Positions 42,844 to 54,637 are shown, counted from the stretch's first letter. The stretch is DNA of 56,039 nt from Paeniglutamicibacter psychrophenolicus (GCF_030812255.1 NZ_JAUSSH010000021.1:1-56039); one strand, 5' to 3'. Notes: a model not told the origin generated them from the sequence alone. Translations and numbers: made by a program.

Positions 42844-43308
42844 CTACTCCCGGGCTTCGACCGTGGGGTCAAGGCGGTCCATGAAGCCGTTCATGAAGTC
42901 GGCGAAGTCGGCCGCGTCGTCGTCCTGGCCCAGCAGGCCGCAGGCCGCAGCGCCCTCGGCTCCCGGGATGTTCAGTGACAGCCGGGCCGGGACATTGAAG
43001 CGATAGACCCGGCCGGTGCTGGTGCCCACCTCGTAGCCGCCGTCGCGCACCAGGGCCACGTGGGAGACATTGGTGTTGTTCACCGACACCGCCCGTTCGG
43101 AGGGCCGCAGGTTTCTGGGGTTCAGCGGGCACAAGATGAGTTCGGCGGGCTCCCGGCGGAAGCCGATCACCTTGAGTCCCGCGGAGCCGGAAGTGCCCGC
43201 CGCCGCCACCAGGTTGTAGCTGCCGAAGTTGGGGATTTGAGCATCGAAGGCCTCGTGCAAAAGTTGCTTGAGGACATCGTCACTGGATTCAACGTTGAGT
43301 GTCTCCAT
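42844..43308 (-). CDS. Uncharacterized protein, 154 aa
   Basis: The start is ATG 43308 ([21 protein letters not shown]), preceded by GGGTGG; the longer open frame upstream overlaps the ilvD promoter. The sequence alternates beta-like segments ([45 protein letters not shown]) and ends with an acidic helix containing [15 protein letters not shown]. It has no membrane segment. It is divergent from ilvD with ~118 bp between. I do not recognise the family. Confidence 0.62.
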   Translation of the reverse strand: METLNVESSDDVLKQLLHEAFDAQIPNFGSYNLVAAAGTSGSAGLKVIGFRREPAELILCPLNPRNLRPSERAVSVNNTNVSHVALVRDGGYEVGTSTGRVYRFNVPARLSLNIPGAEGAAACGLLGQDDDAADFADFMNGFMDRLDPTVEARE

Positions 43309-43389
43309 GCCACCCACTCTAGCCAATCGGATGTTTCGAACACATGTCTCGTATTCGCGGGGCGAAATATGTCGGGTTGCCGTCACGGG

Positions 43390-43419
43390 TTCGGTCTCGG
43401 TGCCGCCCAGCCCTAGAAT
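43390..43419 (+). promoter_or_regulatory. Candidate ilvD promoter (leaderless)
   Basis: TAGAAT at 43414-43419 is a good -10 box ending seven bases before the ilvD ATG at 43427. The -35 hexamer is weak (TTCGGT at 43390-43395, 18-base spacer). AAGGG lies only two bases before ATG, too close to serve as Shine-Dalgarno, so a leaderless transcript is likely. Confidence 0.5.
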
Positions 43420-43426
43420 CAAGGGC

Positions 43427-45130
<1,704 letters not shown>

Positions 45131-45146
45131 GAAATAAGCCTTGGAA

Positions 45147-45181
45147 CGATGGGTGGACGCCGCCAAGGCGTCCACCCATCG
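45147..45181 (+). terminator. Terminator of ilvD
   Basis: A 15-bp perfect stem (45147-45161 with 45167-45181) and a five-base loop lie 16 bp after the ilvD stop codon. It insulates ilvD from the ilvB leader. Confidence 0.85.
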
Positions 45182-45220
45182 GACAACTATCTCAAATAGT
45201 GAGATTAGGGGTGTTGGTGT

Positions 45221-45249
45221 TTGACTCCGGATGCGGCGGCGACCAAACT
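45221..45249 (+). promoter_or_regulatory. Promoter of the ilv leader and ilvBNC
   Basis: TTGACT at 45221-45226, a 17-base spacer and CAAACT at 45244-45249 form a good housekeeping promoter. The start site would fall at about 45256, the A of the leader peptide ATG, so the leader mRNA itself appears leaderless. Confidence 0.6.
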
Positions 45250-45255
45250 GGATGC

Positions 45256-45294
45256 ATGCACAACCGCACCGTACTACTAGTTATCAAGCGCTGA
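45256..45294 (+). CDS. ilvB leader peptide (12 aa)
   Basis: The tiny ORF encodes [12 protein letters not shown], with a run of Val-Leu-Leu-Val-Ile, the amino acids made by the pathway. Both leucines use the rare codon CTA. It precedes paired hairpins and a T-tract terminator, as expected for ribosome-mediated attenuation: starvation for branched-chain amino acids stalls the ribosome on these codons and lets an antiterminator form. A second ATG four bases upstream reads a different frame and is not the leader. Confidence 0.8.
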   Translation: MHNRTVLLVIKR

Positions 45295-45302
45295 GCTTGG
45301 GT

Positions 45303-45373
45303 CCCTCCACAACCTGGAGGGCTTCGGTGACGCGCAAACCCCATTCGCCGCAAGGTGCCTTTGGGGTTTTTTT
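45303..45373 (+). promoter_or_regulatory. ilvBNC transcription attenuator
   Basis: After the leader peptide, CCCTCCA/TGGAGGG (45303-45309 with 45315-45321) forms a first hairpin. The terminator is AAACCCCA (45336-45343) with TGGGGTTT (45362-45369), running into seven Ts at 45367-45373. The ilvB start codon follows at 45413. The alternating structures and the position fit an attenuation switch; the competing antiterminator pairing was not worked out base by base. Confidence 0.75.
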
Positions 45374-45412
45374 ATGTGCAGGGTTAGAAGAGATAGAGAA
45401 GGATATATCCCC

Positions 45413-47290
45413 ATGAGTAACGGAACCACCGCCAGCCCCTCGCTGCCGGCCAAGCCCGCCAACCGTAGCAAGGATGCCGCTGTCTCTTCCGTCGTGGAAG
45501 CATCGAGCCTGGTCCAGGGCCCGAACAACATCATTGCTCCCACCGAGATGCTTGGCTCACAAGCCATTGTGCGCTCACTGGAAGAATTGGGCGTCAAGGA
45601 CGTCTTCGGGTTGCCGGGCGGGGCCATCATGCCCACCTACGACTCGCTCATGGACTCGACCAAGATCAACCACATCTTGGTCCGCCACGAACAGGGCTCG
45701 GGCCACGCGGCCCAGGGCTACGCCATGGTCACCGGCGAGGTCGGCGTCTGCATCGCCACCTCCGGACCGGGTGCCACCAACCTGGTCACCTCCATTGCCG
45801 ACGCGCACATGGACTCGGTCCCCATGGTTGCCATCACCGGCCAGGTGCACAGCGCCTTCATCGGCTCGGACGCCTTCCAGGAGGCGGACATCGTGGGCAT
45901 CACCATGCCCATTACCAAGCACTCCTTCCTGGTCACCAAGGCCGAGGACATCCCCAGGACCCTCGCCTCGGCATTCCATATCGCCTCCACGGGCCGTCCC
46001 GGCCCGGTGCTGGTGGACATCACCAAGGACGCCCAGCAGTCCAAGATGATGTTCTCCTGGCCGCCGAAGATCGATTTGCCCGGCTACAAGACCGTGGTGC
46101 GCGGGCACAACAAGCAGGTCCGCGAGGCGGCCAAACTGATCGCCGCCTCCTCCCGCCCGGTCTTCTACGTCGGCGGCGGTGTCATCAAGGCGCACGCCGC
46201 GGCCGAGCTGAAGGAATTCGCCGAGCTGGTCGGCGCCCCGGTGGTCACCACCCTGCAGGCCCGCGGCGCGTTCCCGGACAGCCACGAACTGCACGTGGGC
46301 ATGCCCGGCATGCACGGCTCGGTTTCCGCGGTCACCGCGCTGCAGCAGTCGGATTTGCTGATCACCCTCGGCGCCCGCTTCGACGACCGGGTCACCGGCG
46401 TGCTGCACACCTTCGCGCCCAACGCGAAGGTCATCCACGCGGACATCGACCCGGCGGAGATCTCCAAGAACCGCACCGCGGACATCCCGATCGTCGGTTC
46501 GGTCAAGGAAATCATCCCGGAGCTCACCGAGGCCTGCCGCACCCGCTTTGCCGAGGGCGGCGCCCCGGACCTGTCGGCCTGGTGGAACACCATCGGACGG
46601 CTGCGCGAGACCTACCCGATCGGGTTCACCCCGACCCAGGACGGCCTTTCGGCCCCGCAGCACGTGATCCAGCGGATCGGCGAGCTCACCGGCCCCGAGG
46701 CCGTGTACGTCGCGGGCGTGGGCCAGCACCAGATGTGGGCCGCGCAGTTCATCAAGTACGAGCGTCCCGCCTCCTGGCTGAACTCCGGCGGACTGGGCAC
46801 CATGGGCTACTCGGTGCCGGCGGCCATGGGCGCGAAGGTCGGCAACCCCGACCGCGTGGTCTGGGCCATCGACGGCGACGGCTGCTTCCAGATGACCAAC
46901 CAGGAACTGGCCACCTGCGTGATCAACAACATCCCGATCAAGGTCGCGATCATCAACAACTCCTCCCTGGGCATGGTCCGCCAGTGGCAGACCCTGTTCT
47001 ACGACTCGCGCTACTCCAACACCGACCTGAACACCGGGGCCGGCACCGCGCGCGTCCCGGACTTCGTGAAGCTCGCCGACGCCTATGGTTGTGTGGGCCT
47101 GCGCTGCGAACGCGACGAGGACATCGACGCGACGATTCAGCAGGCCCTGGCCATCAACGACCGCCCGGTCGTCATCGACTTCGTGGTTTCCCGCGACTCG
47201 ATGGTCTGGCCGATGGTCCCCACCGGCGTGAGCAACGACCTGATCCAGATTGCTCGCGGCATGACGCCCGAGTGGGAAGAAGAGGACTAG
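45413..47290 (+). CDS. ilvB: Acetolactate synthase large subunit
   Basis: This 625-aa thiamine diphosphate enzyme condenses pyruvate with pyruvate or 2-ketobutyrate as the first common step of branched-chain amino acid synthesis. The catalytic Glu is in [15 protein letters not shown] near residue 93. The cofactor motif begins [11 protein letters not shown] at about 487 and ends INNSSLGMV. The N-terminal ~45 residues are a polar extension common in actinobacteria. AGAAGGA precedes ATG 45413. It is the first gene of ilvBNC, controlled by the attenuator upstream, with ilvN starting seven bases after its stop. Confidence 0.97.
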   Translation: MSNGTTASPSLPAKPANRSKDAAVSSVVEASSLVQGPNNIIAPTEMLGSQAIVRSLEELGVKDVFGLPGGAIMPTYDSLMDSTKINHILVRHEQGSGHAAQGYAMVTGEVGVCIATSGPGATNLVTSIADAHMDSVPMVAITGQVHSAFIGSDAFQEADIVGITMPITKHSFLVTKAEDIPRTLASAFHIASTGRPGPVLVDITKDAQQSKMMFSWPPKIDLPGYKTVVRGHNKQVREAAKLIAASSRPVFYVGGGVIKAHAAAELKEFAELVGAPVVTTLQARGAFPDSHELHVGMPGMHGSVSAVTALQQSDLLITLGARFDDRVTGVLHTFAPNAKVIHADIDPAEISKNRTADIPIVGSVKEIIPELTEACRTRFAEGGAPDLSAWWNTIGRLRETYPIGFTPTQDGLSAPQHVIQRIGELTGPEAVYVAGVGQHQMWAAQFIKYERPASWLNSGGLGTMGYSVPAAMGAKVGNPDRVVWAIDGDGCFQMTNQELATCVINNIPIKVAIINNSSLGMVRQWQTLFYDSRYSNTDLNTGAGTARVPDFVKLADAYGCVGLRCERDEDIDATIQQALAINDRPVVIDFVVSRDSMVWPMVPTGVSNDLIQIARGMTPEWEEED

Positions 47291-47297
47291 AAATCCC

Positions 47298-47816
47298 ATG
47301 GCACGACACACTCTTTCCGTACTCGTCGAAGACGTCCCGGGCGTGCTGACGCGCGTGGCAAGCCTTTTTGCCCGCCGCGCCTTCAACATCCACTCGCTGG
47401 CCGTGGGCCCCACGGAGATCAACGGGATTTCCCGGATCACCGTGGTCGTCGACGCCGAGGGCGACCTGCTCGAGCAGGTCACCAAGCAGCTGAACAAACT
47501 CATCAACGTCATCAAGATCGTTGAATTGATGCCCGAGGCTTCGGTGCAGCGTGACCATATCCTGGTCAAGGTGCGCGCCGATGCGGCCACCCGCCTGCAG
47601 GTCACCCAGGCCGCAGACCTCTTCCGTGCCTCCGTGGTGGACGTGTCAACCGACTCGCTCATCATCGAGGCCACCGGCAACGCCGAGAAGATCCACGCGC
47701 TGCTGGCGGTGCTGGAGCCCTTCGGCATCCGCGAGATCGTCCAGGCGGGCACCCTTGCCGTCGGGCGCGGCTCCAAATCGATGTCGGACCGCGCCCTGCG
47801 CTCCGTCTCTGCCTGA
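47298..47816 (+). CDS. ilvN: Acetolactate synthase small (regulatory) subunit
   Basis: The 172-aa protein has an N-terminal ACT domain (HTLSVLVEDVPGVLTRVASLFARRAFNIHSLAVGPTE) that binds valine for feedback inhibition, and the conserved C-terminal ALS-ss domain (IVELMPEASVQRDHILVKVRAD). It binds IlvB, raises its activity and confers end-product sensitivity. It begins seven bases after the ilvB stop, so it is cotranscribed. The length is typical. Confidence 0.97.
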   Translation: MARHTLSVLVEDVPGVLTRVASLFARRAFNIHSLAVGPTEINGISRITVVVDAEGDLLEQVTKQLNKLINVIKIVELMPEASVQRDHILVKVRADAATRLQVTQAADLFRASVVDVSTDSLIIEATGNAEKIHALLAVLEPFGIREIVQAGTLAVGRGSKSMSDRALRSVSA

Positions 47817-47839
47817 TACGCATAAAATCTTTACACTGA

Positions 47840-48880
<1,041 letters not shown>

Positions 48881-48937
48881 GGCGAGCCGAACCCATTGGT
48901 GGCGGGGCCCAGGGCCCCGGCTGGCCGCATGACGATG

Positions 48938-48963
48938 CCCGTCCCGACGAAAGTCGGGGCGGG
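48938..48963 (+). terminator. Terminator of the ilvBNC operon
   Basis: CCCGTCCCGAC (48938-48948) pairs with GTCGGGGCGGG (48953-48963), with one G-T wobble, around the tetraloop GAAA, 58 bp after the ilvC stop. Confidence 0.75.
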
Positions 48964-49108
48964 TATTGTCGTTGGCGTGATGGGAGGAGGTTGAAAGCAT
49001 GCTCCGCGGGTGCCCAATCGTGTTTCAGTCAACAGGCCGCATACCGGCGCGGGACCAGTCGCGCCTTCAGGGCTTGCCGGAGAGTCATCATGGAACCACA
49101 GAATGGGT

Positions 49109-49134
49109 TTAATGAACCTGTCTGGGTTCATTAA
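49109..49134 (+). promoter_or_regulatory. Operator of the HipB-like regulator
   Basis: TTAATGAACC at 49109-49118 and GGTTCATTAA at 49125-49134 form a perfect 10-bp inverted repeat with a six-base spacer. It abuts the -35 box TTGTTT (49137-49142), which lies 17 bases before the -10 box CATAAT (49160-49165). A further GGTTCTTGA-like half-site overlaps the promoter spacer. This fits autoregulation by the downstream HTH protein. Confidence 0.7.
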
Positions 49135-49171
49135 GCTTGTTTAGGTTCTTGATCATGACCATAATGGGAGC

Positions 49172-49474
49172 ATGGCACTCAAGCGAACTTCACCGAAGAC
49201 ACATCGAACCGCCTTGAACATCGGTCAGCAACTTCTCACGTGGAGGAAGCTCCAGGGGCGGACCGCGCAGCAGGTCGCGGACCGGGCGGGGCTCAGTCGC
49301 GCGACCCTGCGCAAGGTCGAGCACGGAGAGCTCGGGGTTGGCCTTGAGTCGTTTCTTGATATTGCCCGGGTGTTGGGATTGTCGCCGCAGCTCAACACGG
49401 CATTCGACCCCTATGAAACCGACATGGGCCGCGCCCGTGCAGACGAGCAGTTGCCGCAGCGGGTCCGGCGATGA
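49172..49474 (+). CDS. HipB-like XRE-family antitoxin/regulator
   Basis: The 100-aa protein has an XRE helix-turn-helix at about residues 18-75 (GQQLLTWRKLQGRTAQQVADRAGLSRATLRKVEHGE), then a short basic tail. HipB-type proteins bind palindromes in their own promoter and neutralise the HipA kinase. The operator just upstream and the hipA remnant just downstream (its start overlaps the stop by four bases) support the assignment. The -10 box ends six bases before ATG, so the transcript may be leaderless. Without an intact toxin it may be a stand-alone regulator. Confidence 0.8.
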   Translation: MALKRTSPKTHRTALNIGQQLLTWRKLQGRTAQQVADRAGLSRATLRKVEHGELGVGLESFLDIARVLGLSPQLNTAFDPYETDMGRARADEQLPQRVRR

Positions 49475-49745
49475 GCGAGGCGATCCATGCCGACGTGGAC
49501 CTGCCGGGTGGTGCCGTCAACGTGGGTTCCGCCTACACCGGTGGCGGCGAGGGACAGCATAACCGCGTTCAGGTAGTCCAATGCCTACTTGCCCGTGCCC
49601 GGGGCCAACACCGTGTACTCGGGCCGTCCGCTGGAAGTCACGCGACGCCCATGGCTAAGGCCGTGTTGCACGCCGCGATTCATGCCGCGGCGCCCGGGTG
49701 CCCACGGGCTGCTGCACAAAGCGCAATTGGCGCCAGGCCCGCCGT
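49471..49745 (+). pseudogene. Truncated, frameshifted hipA toxin remnant
   Basis: The ATG at 49471 overlaps the hipB stop codon. The frame begins MSEAIHADVDLPGGAVNVGSAYTG, which matches a HipA N-terminus, but it then loses sense. Other frames hold further HipA-like bits (SNAYLPVPGANTVY near 49585, GAHGLLHKAQLA near 49710). The kinase body, which normally needs ~400 aa, is missing, so the toxin is dead. The remnant ends next to the minus-strand gene at 49766. Confidence 0.65.
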
Positions 49746-49765
49746 GTGTCTTGCCGGGACGGAGA

Positions 49766-50065
49766 TCAGGGCTCCAGGTGGTGCAGCGGGACACGCTTGA
49801 AGTTCTCCTCCGAGGACTCCGCGTTGCGCCACGACATTTCCAGAAACGGCGGGGAAGTGGCCCAGCCGTTTTCCTTCCTGATCGAGTACAGGCCAATGAA
49901 TTCACCGTCCGGCAGCTTCTCCGCCGAGTAGCTCCAATCCGGGGTTCCGTCCACGCTCACGCTCCCGACCGCGTGCAAATCAACGTCGAAGACCGCCCTT
50001 CCGGTGCGGTTGGCCACGTGGGCGGTCAACGGATCAATCCAATCGAGTTCCAGGTGTCTTGCCAT
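49766..50065 (-). CDS. Hypothetical protein, 99 aa
   Basis: The protein starts MARHLELDWIDPLTAHVANRTGRAVFDVDLHAVGS and is compact, with several Trp and Asp residues, and appears beta-rich (SVSVDGTPDWSYSAEKLPDGEFIGLYSI). No signal peptide or membrane helix is seen. The ribosome-binding site is weak. It is convergent with the hipA remnant. I recognise no family. Confidence 0.5.
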   Translation of the reverse strand: MARHLELDWIDPLTAHVANRTGRAVFDVDLHAVGSVSVDGTPDWSYSAEKLPDGEFIGLYSIRKENGWATSPPFLEMSWRNAESSEENFKRVPLHHLEP

Positions 50066-50386
50066 GCTTCGACACTAGCCGTTGCCGCGCGCCGTGTCCC
50101 GCTTTTTGCAGGGTGCGCGGAGCACCAGTTGCAGGCGCCGGAACCGCATGCGGCCAAGCGGCGGACGGTGTCGCTGCCGCCCACCCGGACCAAGGCCTGG
50201 TGGGGGATGTGGGCTTGCTTGTGCGGGAATTGGACGTAACCTAGAGACAGACGGTGACATGACAATCATGTGGTTCATTCAGCTTGCAATCCACGCGATT
50301 GCCGTCGCTCCCGGTACGCGCTTTCGCCACGGCGCGGAGCGACACATAGGGCAGTTTGGGGAACGCCGAGAGATTGAGGGATGGCA
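50066..50386. other. Intergenic region before the GAF-ANTAR regulator
   Basis: About 320 bp between divergent genes. No ORF is convincing. GAGGG at its right edge serves as the ribosome-binding site of the regulator. No clear promoter boxes were picked. Confidence 0.4.
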
Positions 50387-51103
50387 ATGATCGCCGTAAG
50401 TGAATTCATCAGGGACCTGCTGGCGGAAACACACGATCTCGAATCGTTCCTCAACGCCTTGACGCACCTGAGCGCCAACACCCTGGGCAACGGCGACGAA
50501 CCCGCACTTTGCGGCATCACCCTGCGCCGGCACAAACGTGCGGGCACCGTGGCCAGCAACAGTGCGCTGGCCCAGGAACTTGACGAGTTGCAGTACGATT
50601 TCGGCGAAGGTCCCTGCCTCAGCGCCTGCATCGAGCACCGGACGGTACACATCCCTGACGTCGAGAGAGCAGGACGGTGGCCCGAGTACATCGAGGCCAT
50701 CAAGGCCACCGGGGTCCGCTCCATGCTTGCGGTGCCGTTCACCCTGGAAACGGAGGACACTGCCGCAATCAACCTGTACTCCATGCACAGGGATGCCTTC
50801 GACGAACGTGTCGTTGAACAGGTGGAGGAATATGCGCACCAGGCCTCGGCCCTGCTGAACCTGGCGGTGCGGATGGCCCGGCACCGCGACAACGAGGAAA
50901 ACCTGAGGTTGGCGCTGGAATCCCGGACAACCATCGACCTGGCAGTGGGCATCATCATGGGCCAGAACAAGTGCAGCCAGGAGCGGGCGGTCCAGATCCT
51001 TAAGTCGGCCTCCAGTTCCAGGAACATCAAGGTGCGCCATGTGGCCGAGGCGGTCATCGCCTCCACCACCAACCAGCCAGTTGACACCCACTTCGAGAAC
51101 TAG
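50387..51103 (+). CDS. GAF-ANTAR domain transcription antitermination regulator
   Basis: The 238-aa protein has an N-terminal GAF sensor domain (about 5-150: LDELQYDFGEGPCLSACIEHRTVHIPD, SMLAVPFTLE) and a C-terminal ANTAR RNA-binding domain (about 165-225: RTTIDLAVGIIMGQNKCSQERAVQILKSAS). ANTAR proteins bind paired hairpins in nascent RNA and prevent termination, when the sensor permits. ATG 50387 is preferred over 50381 because GAGGG is then well spaced. Its RNA targets are not evident nearby. The following gene is a glycogen-debranching enzyme. Confidence 0.9.
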   Translation: MIAVSEFIRDLLAETHDLESFLNALTHLSANTLGNGDEPALCGITLRRHKRAGTVASNSALAQELDELQYDFGEGPCLSACIEHRTVHIPDVERAGRWPEYIEAIKATGVRSMLAVPFTLETEDTAAINLYSMHRDAFDERVVEQVEEYAHQASALLNLAVRMARHRDNEENLRLALESRTTIDLAVGIIMGQNKCSQERAVQILKSASSSRNIKVRHVAEAVIASTTNQPVDTHFEN

Positions 51104-51387
51104 TCCCGCCGGAGACCGGGAACGCATGTCCCGGGCCTCCGCACGGTGCATCGCCGCCCGACACTGGGCATGGCAAAAATGTTCCGCCGGCGCGAAGCCG
51201 GGCATAGTCTGGAAACAGCGGTCCAGCAGCGGGCTGCAGCCGGAACTTTCCGATGGACCGTGATCATGCCCTGTCCTTGCCCCACCGCTGTTTGTCCTCA
51301 CCCACCCGATCGCCGGAACCGCAACCGGCTTGGCTTGGTGCGCCCCGCGGCGCCACCGAGCGTCCATGCCCCGGCAGGCGGCCGGCC

Positions 51388-53568
51388 ATGGTAGCGGCAT
51401 GGACCGCGGGGGTCGGGGCACTGTCGGCCGGGCCAGGGGCGGTGACCATCCTGCACGGCACCACGTTCGTGCTTTCCGCGGCCAACGGCGACATGGAGGA
51501 GATCCGGCCCCACGGGTTGTTCTTTCGCGACACCCGGTTCGTCTGCGGCTGGCGGCTGCGGATCAACGGCAAGGACCTTGAACCGCTCAGCGGAACGGCG
51601 GTTGAGCCCTACCGGGCCATGTTCGTGGGACGGATCGAGGGGACGGAAGGGGACGCCGAGAGCCATGTGCTGGTCGAACGCCACCGCAGCCTGAATTCCG
51701 GGTTCACGGAGCAGATCACCGTGCACAACTATTCGAGCAGCCAGTTCACCGCGACCCTCACCGTGGACATCGACACCGATTTCGCGGACCTTTTTGATGT
51801 CAAGGGAGGCCTGCGCCGCCCGAAACGCGCTTCGGAGCTCACGGTGCAGCCGCACGGCCAACTCCACGCCTGCGAGCTCGGCGGGCACCGGCTGGCCTTG
51901 CGGGTGAAGGACGACCGGGCCGAGGGGACCCCCTCCGGGCTGCGCTACGGGCTCTCGGTGCCGCCGCAGGGCCAGTGGACCACCCTGGTGTCGGTGGACC
52001 CCTCCATCAACGAGGAACGTCCCGGGGCCGAAGACGCCCCGGAGCCGGAGCCCGGATACCTCGAGCGGCCGGAAATCCGCCAGGCGGCCTGGAACCGGAA
52101 GGTTCCCAGCCTGAAGATCGGCAACACGCTGGTGGGCGAGGTGCTGGCCACCAGCCGCCGGGACCTGGGGACCCTGCGCATTTTCCAGCCCGGAAACGAC
52201 TCCCGGGCCGTGGTGGCGGCCGGCGCCCCGTGGTTCATGGCACTCTTCGGCCGCGACTCCCTGCTGACCGGCTTCATGTCGCTGGCCGTGGACTCCTCGC
52301 TGGCGCTGGGCACCGTCGAGGCTCTGGCCGAGCGCCAAGGGACCCAAACCAACCCGGCCACCGAGGAGGAACCGGGAAAGATCCTGCATGAGTTGCGCCA
52401 GGGCACCTCACCGGCGCGCGAGCTGGGCACCTCCGGCGCCTACTACGGGTCGGTGGATTCCACACCCCTCTTTGTCACCCTCGCCGGGGAACTGGCCCGC
52501 TGGGGCATCGGCCGCGACACCCTCCAGCGGCTCATGCCGGCGGTGGACAGTGCCATGGGGTGGATCGAACGCAGCGTGGCCAAGGACCGCCACGGGTTCC
52601 TGGCCTACAAGCGTTCCCTGCCCACCGGCCTGGCCAACCAGGGTTGGAAGGACTCCTGGGACGGGATCACCTTCGCCGACGGCACCGTCGCCGCCGCCCC
52701 GCTGGCGCTGTGCGAGGTGCAGGGCTATGTGTACACCGCATACCTGGCCAGGGCCCTGCTGGCGAAGATGGCCGGGGACGGGAAAACGATGCTCGACCAT
52801 GCCCGGCGGGCGGCACGGATCAAGGAGGCCTTCAACGAGGAATTCTGGCTTCCGGACCGTGGCTACTATGCCCTGGCGCTGGACGGCAGCGGCCGGGCGG
52901 TGGATTCCTGCGCATCGAACATGGGCCATTGCCTCTGGAGCGGGATCGTCGACAAGGACAAGGCTCCGGCGGTGGCCGCACGGCTGATGGACCCGGAGAT
53001 GTTCTCCGGCTGGGGCGTGCGCACGCTCTCGACCCGGATGCGTGCCTACAATCCCGCCAGCTACCACAACGGCTCGGTGTGGCCGCATGACAACGCGCTG
53101 GTGGCCGGGGGGCTGATGCGCTACGGCTTCGTCGCGGAGTCCCAGCGCATTGCCGTCGCGCTGATGGAGGCAGCGCAGGCCTTTGGCGGCCGGCTGCCCG
53201 AACTCTTCTGCGGCCTGGACCGCGACAGCCACCCGGTCCCGGTGCCGTATCCGACTTCCTGTTCCCCGCAGGCCTGGGCAGCGGCCACCCCGATGCACCT
53301 GCTGCGGATGATGCTGCGCCTCGACCCGTTCCTGACCCAGGGTCAGCTGTTCATCGACCCGGTGCTACCGGAGGACTGGGGAGAGGTTGAGCTGGGGAAC
53401 ATCGTCTTGGGCGAGGGGCGGCTCTCACTGCGGGCCACCGGGAGGCACCTGCAGGTCGGGGAGGTCCCCGCCGGGCTGCAGGTCGTGCTGGGCGGGGCGG
53501 GCCGGCTGGCGGACATCCTGCAGGACGGGGCGCCCAAGCCCCCGGGCACCGGCGAACGGGGCAGGTGA
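51388..53568 (+). CDS. Amylo-alpha-1,6-glucosidase-like glycogen debranching protein
   Basis: The 726-aa protein has an N-terminal GDE beta-sandwich domain (ILHGTTFVLSAANGDMEEIRPHGLFFRDTRFV, about 22-250) and a C-terminal (alpha/alpha)6 glucosidase barrel from about residue 270. The latter contains PWFMALFGRDSLLTGFM, GLANQGWKDSWDGI and NGSVWPHDNALVAGGL with likely catalytic acids. The family removes alpha-1,6 branch residues of glycogen or related glucans. The start is uncertain: ATG 51388 gives the most typical length, but has no good ribosome-binding site. Its TGA overlaps the ATG of the next gene. Confidence 0.88.
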   Translation: MVAAWTAGVGALSAGPGAVTILHGTTFVLSAANGDMEEIRPHGLFFRDTRFVCGWRLRINGKDLEPLSGTAVEPYRAMFVGRIEGTEGDAESHVLVERHRSLNSGFTEQITVHNYSSSQFTATLTVDIDTDFADLFDVKGGLRRPKRASELTVQPHGQLHACELGGHRLALRVKDDRAEGTPSGLRYGLSVPPQGQWTTLVSVDPSINEERPGAEDAPEPEPGYLERPEIRQAAWNRKVPSLKIGNTLVGEVLATSRRDLGTLRIFQPGNDSRAVVAAGAPWFMALFGRDSLLTGFMSLAVDSSLALGTVEALAERQGTQTNPATEEEPGKILHELRQGTSPARELGTSGAYYGSVDSTPLFVTLAGELARWGIGRDTLQRLMPAVDSAMGWIERSVAKDRHGFLAYKRSLPTGLANQGWKDSWDGITFADGTVAAAPLALCEVQGYVYTAYLARALLAKMAGDGKTMLDHARRAARIKEAFNEEFWLPDRGYYALALDGSGRAVDSCASNMGHCLWSGIVDKDKAPAVAARLMDPEMFSGWGVRTLSTRMRAYNPASYHNGSVWPHDNALVAGGLMRYGFVAESQRIAVALMEAAQAFGGRLPELFCGLDRDSHPVPVPYPTSCSPQAWAAATPMHLLRMMLRLDPFLTQGQLFIDPVLPEDWGEVELGNIVLGEGRLSLRATGRHLQVGEVPAGLQVVLGGAGRLADILQDGAPKPPGTGERGR

Positions 53569-54611
53569 TGCGCATCGGGATCATCGCCCCGCCCTGGCTC
53601 ACGGTGCCGCCTCAGGCCTACGGCGGCACCGAGGCGGTCATCGACTCGCTCGCCCGCGGGCTGGCCGGGCTGGGCCACCAGGTGCTGCTGGCAGCCGCGG
53701 CAGGCAGCAGCTGCCCCGTGGAACCGCTGCCCGGCGCCCACCCGCCGGACCCCGCCCACATGGGACGCGGCCAGGACGAGCTGCGGCACGTGCTGGCCGC
53801 CTACGCGGCGATGGAATCCATGGATGTCATCCACGACCACACCCTGGCCGGGCCGCTGCTGCGCCTGGCCGGACCGGGCATCCCGGTCATCTCCACGGCC
53901 CACAACCGCTTCGACGCCGGCACCCTGCCGGTGTACCGGGCGATCGGGCGGTGCGCATCGCTGCTGGCGATCTCCACGCACCAAAAGAGCGAAGCCCGCG
54001 GCGTGGAGGTCGGCGGCGTCATCCACCACGGGATCGAGGCAGCCGCGGTCCCGCTGGGCGCCGGAGCCGGCGGCTACGCCTGCTTCCTGGGGCGGATGCA
54101 CCCGGACAAGGGGGTGCTCACCGCGATCCGCATCGCGCGCCGGGCCGGGGTCCCGCTGAAGATCGCGGCCAAGATGCACAGCGCCGGCGAACTGGCATAT
54201 TTCCGCGACGTGGTCGGCCCCGAGCTGGGCGGGCACATCGAGTACGTGGGCGAGGTCGGGCCGCAGGAGAAGTTCCGGCTGCTGGGCGACGCGTTCGCCC
54301 TGCTGAACCCGATCCAGTGGTCCGAGCCCTTCGGGATGGTGATGATCGAGGCCATGGCCACCGGCACCCCGGTGGTCAGCACCCCGCGCGGCGCGGCGCC
54401 GGAGATCGTGGCGGACGGGGTGACCGGCTTCATCCGGGACACCCCCAAGTCGCTGGCCGCGGCCCTGGCCCGGTGCCCGGAGCTGCGGCGCGCGGACTGC
54501 CGTGCGGCTACCGAAACGCAATTCGGTGCCCGGCGCATGGTCGACGAGCACGTCGCATTCTATGCCCGCCGCCTCAGCTCGAAGGCCGGCGCCGATGTCG
54601 TGCCCGTATAG
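53568..54611 (+). CDS. Family 4 glycosyltransferase
   Basis: The 347-aa retaining glycosyltransferase (GT-B fold) starts MRIGIIAPPWLTVPPQAYGGTE, with the typical glycine-rich N-terminal loop. The C-terminal nucleotide-sugar domain shows FLGRMHPDKGVLTAI, a WSEPFGMVMIEAMATGTPVV motif (EX7E) and GVTGFI. The ATG overlaps the debranching enzyme stop by one base, with GGGGCAGG upstream, so translation is coupled. A role in glucan or mannosylated glycolipid synthesis next to a debranching enzyme is plausible. The donor sugar is not known. Confidence 0.92.
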   Translation: MRIGIIAPPWLTVPPQAYGGTEAVIDSLARGLAGLGHQVLLAAAAGSSCPVEPLPGAHPPDPAHMGRGQDELRHVLAAYAAMESMDVIHDHTLAGPLLRLAGPGIPVISTAHNRFDAGTLPVYRAIGRCASLLAISTHQKSEARGVEVGGVIHHGIEAAAVPLGAGAGGYACFLGRMHPDKGVLTAIRIARRAGVPLKIAAKMHSAGELAYFRDVVGPELGGHIEYVGEVGPQEKFRLLGDAFALLNPIQWSEPFGMVMIEAMATGTPVVSTPRGAAPEIVADGVTGFIRDTPKSLAAALARCPELRRADCRAATETQFGARRMVDEHVAFYARRLSSKAGADVVPV

Positions 54612-54637
54612 GCGAAAGCCGGGCAGCGTCGCGGGAA

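Noticed and set aside
45575-47776. 733-codon open frame on the - strand
   Set aside because: It is antisense to ilvB and ilvN; its composition is typical of a GC-driven shadow.
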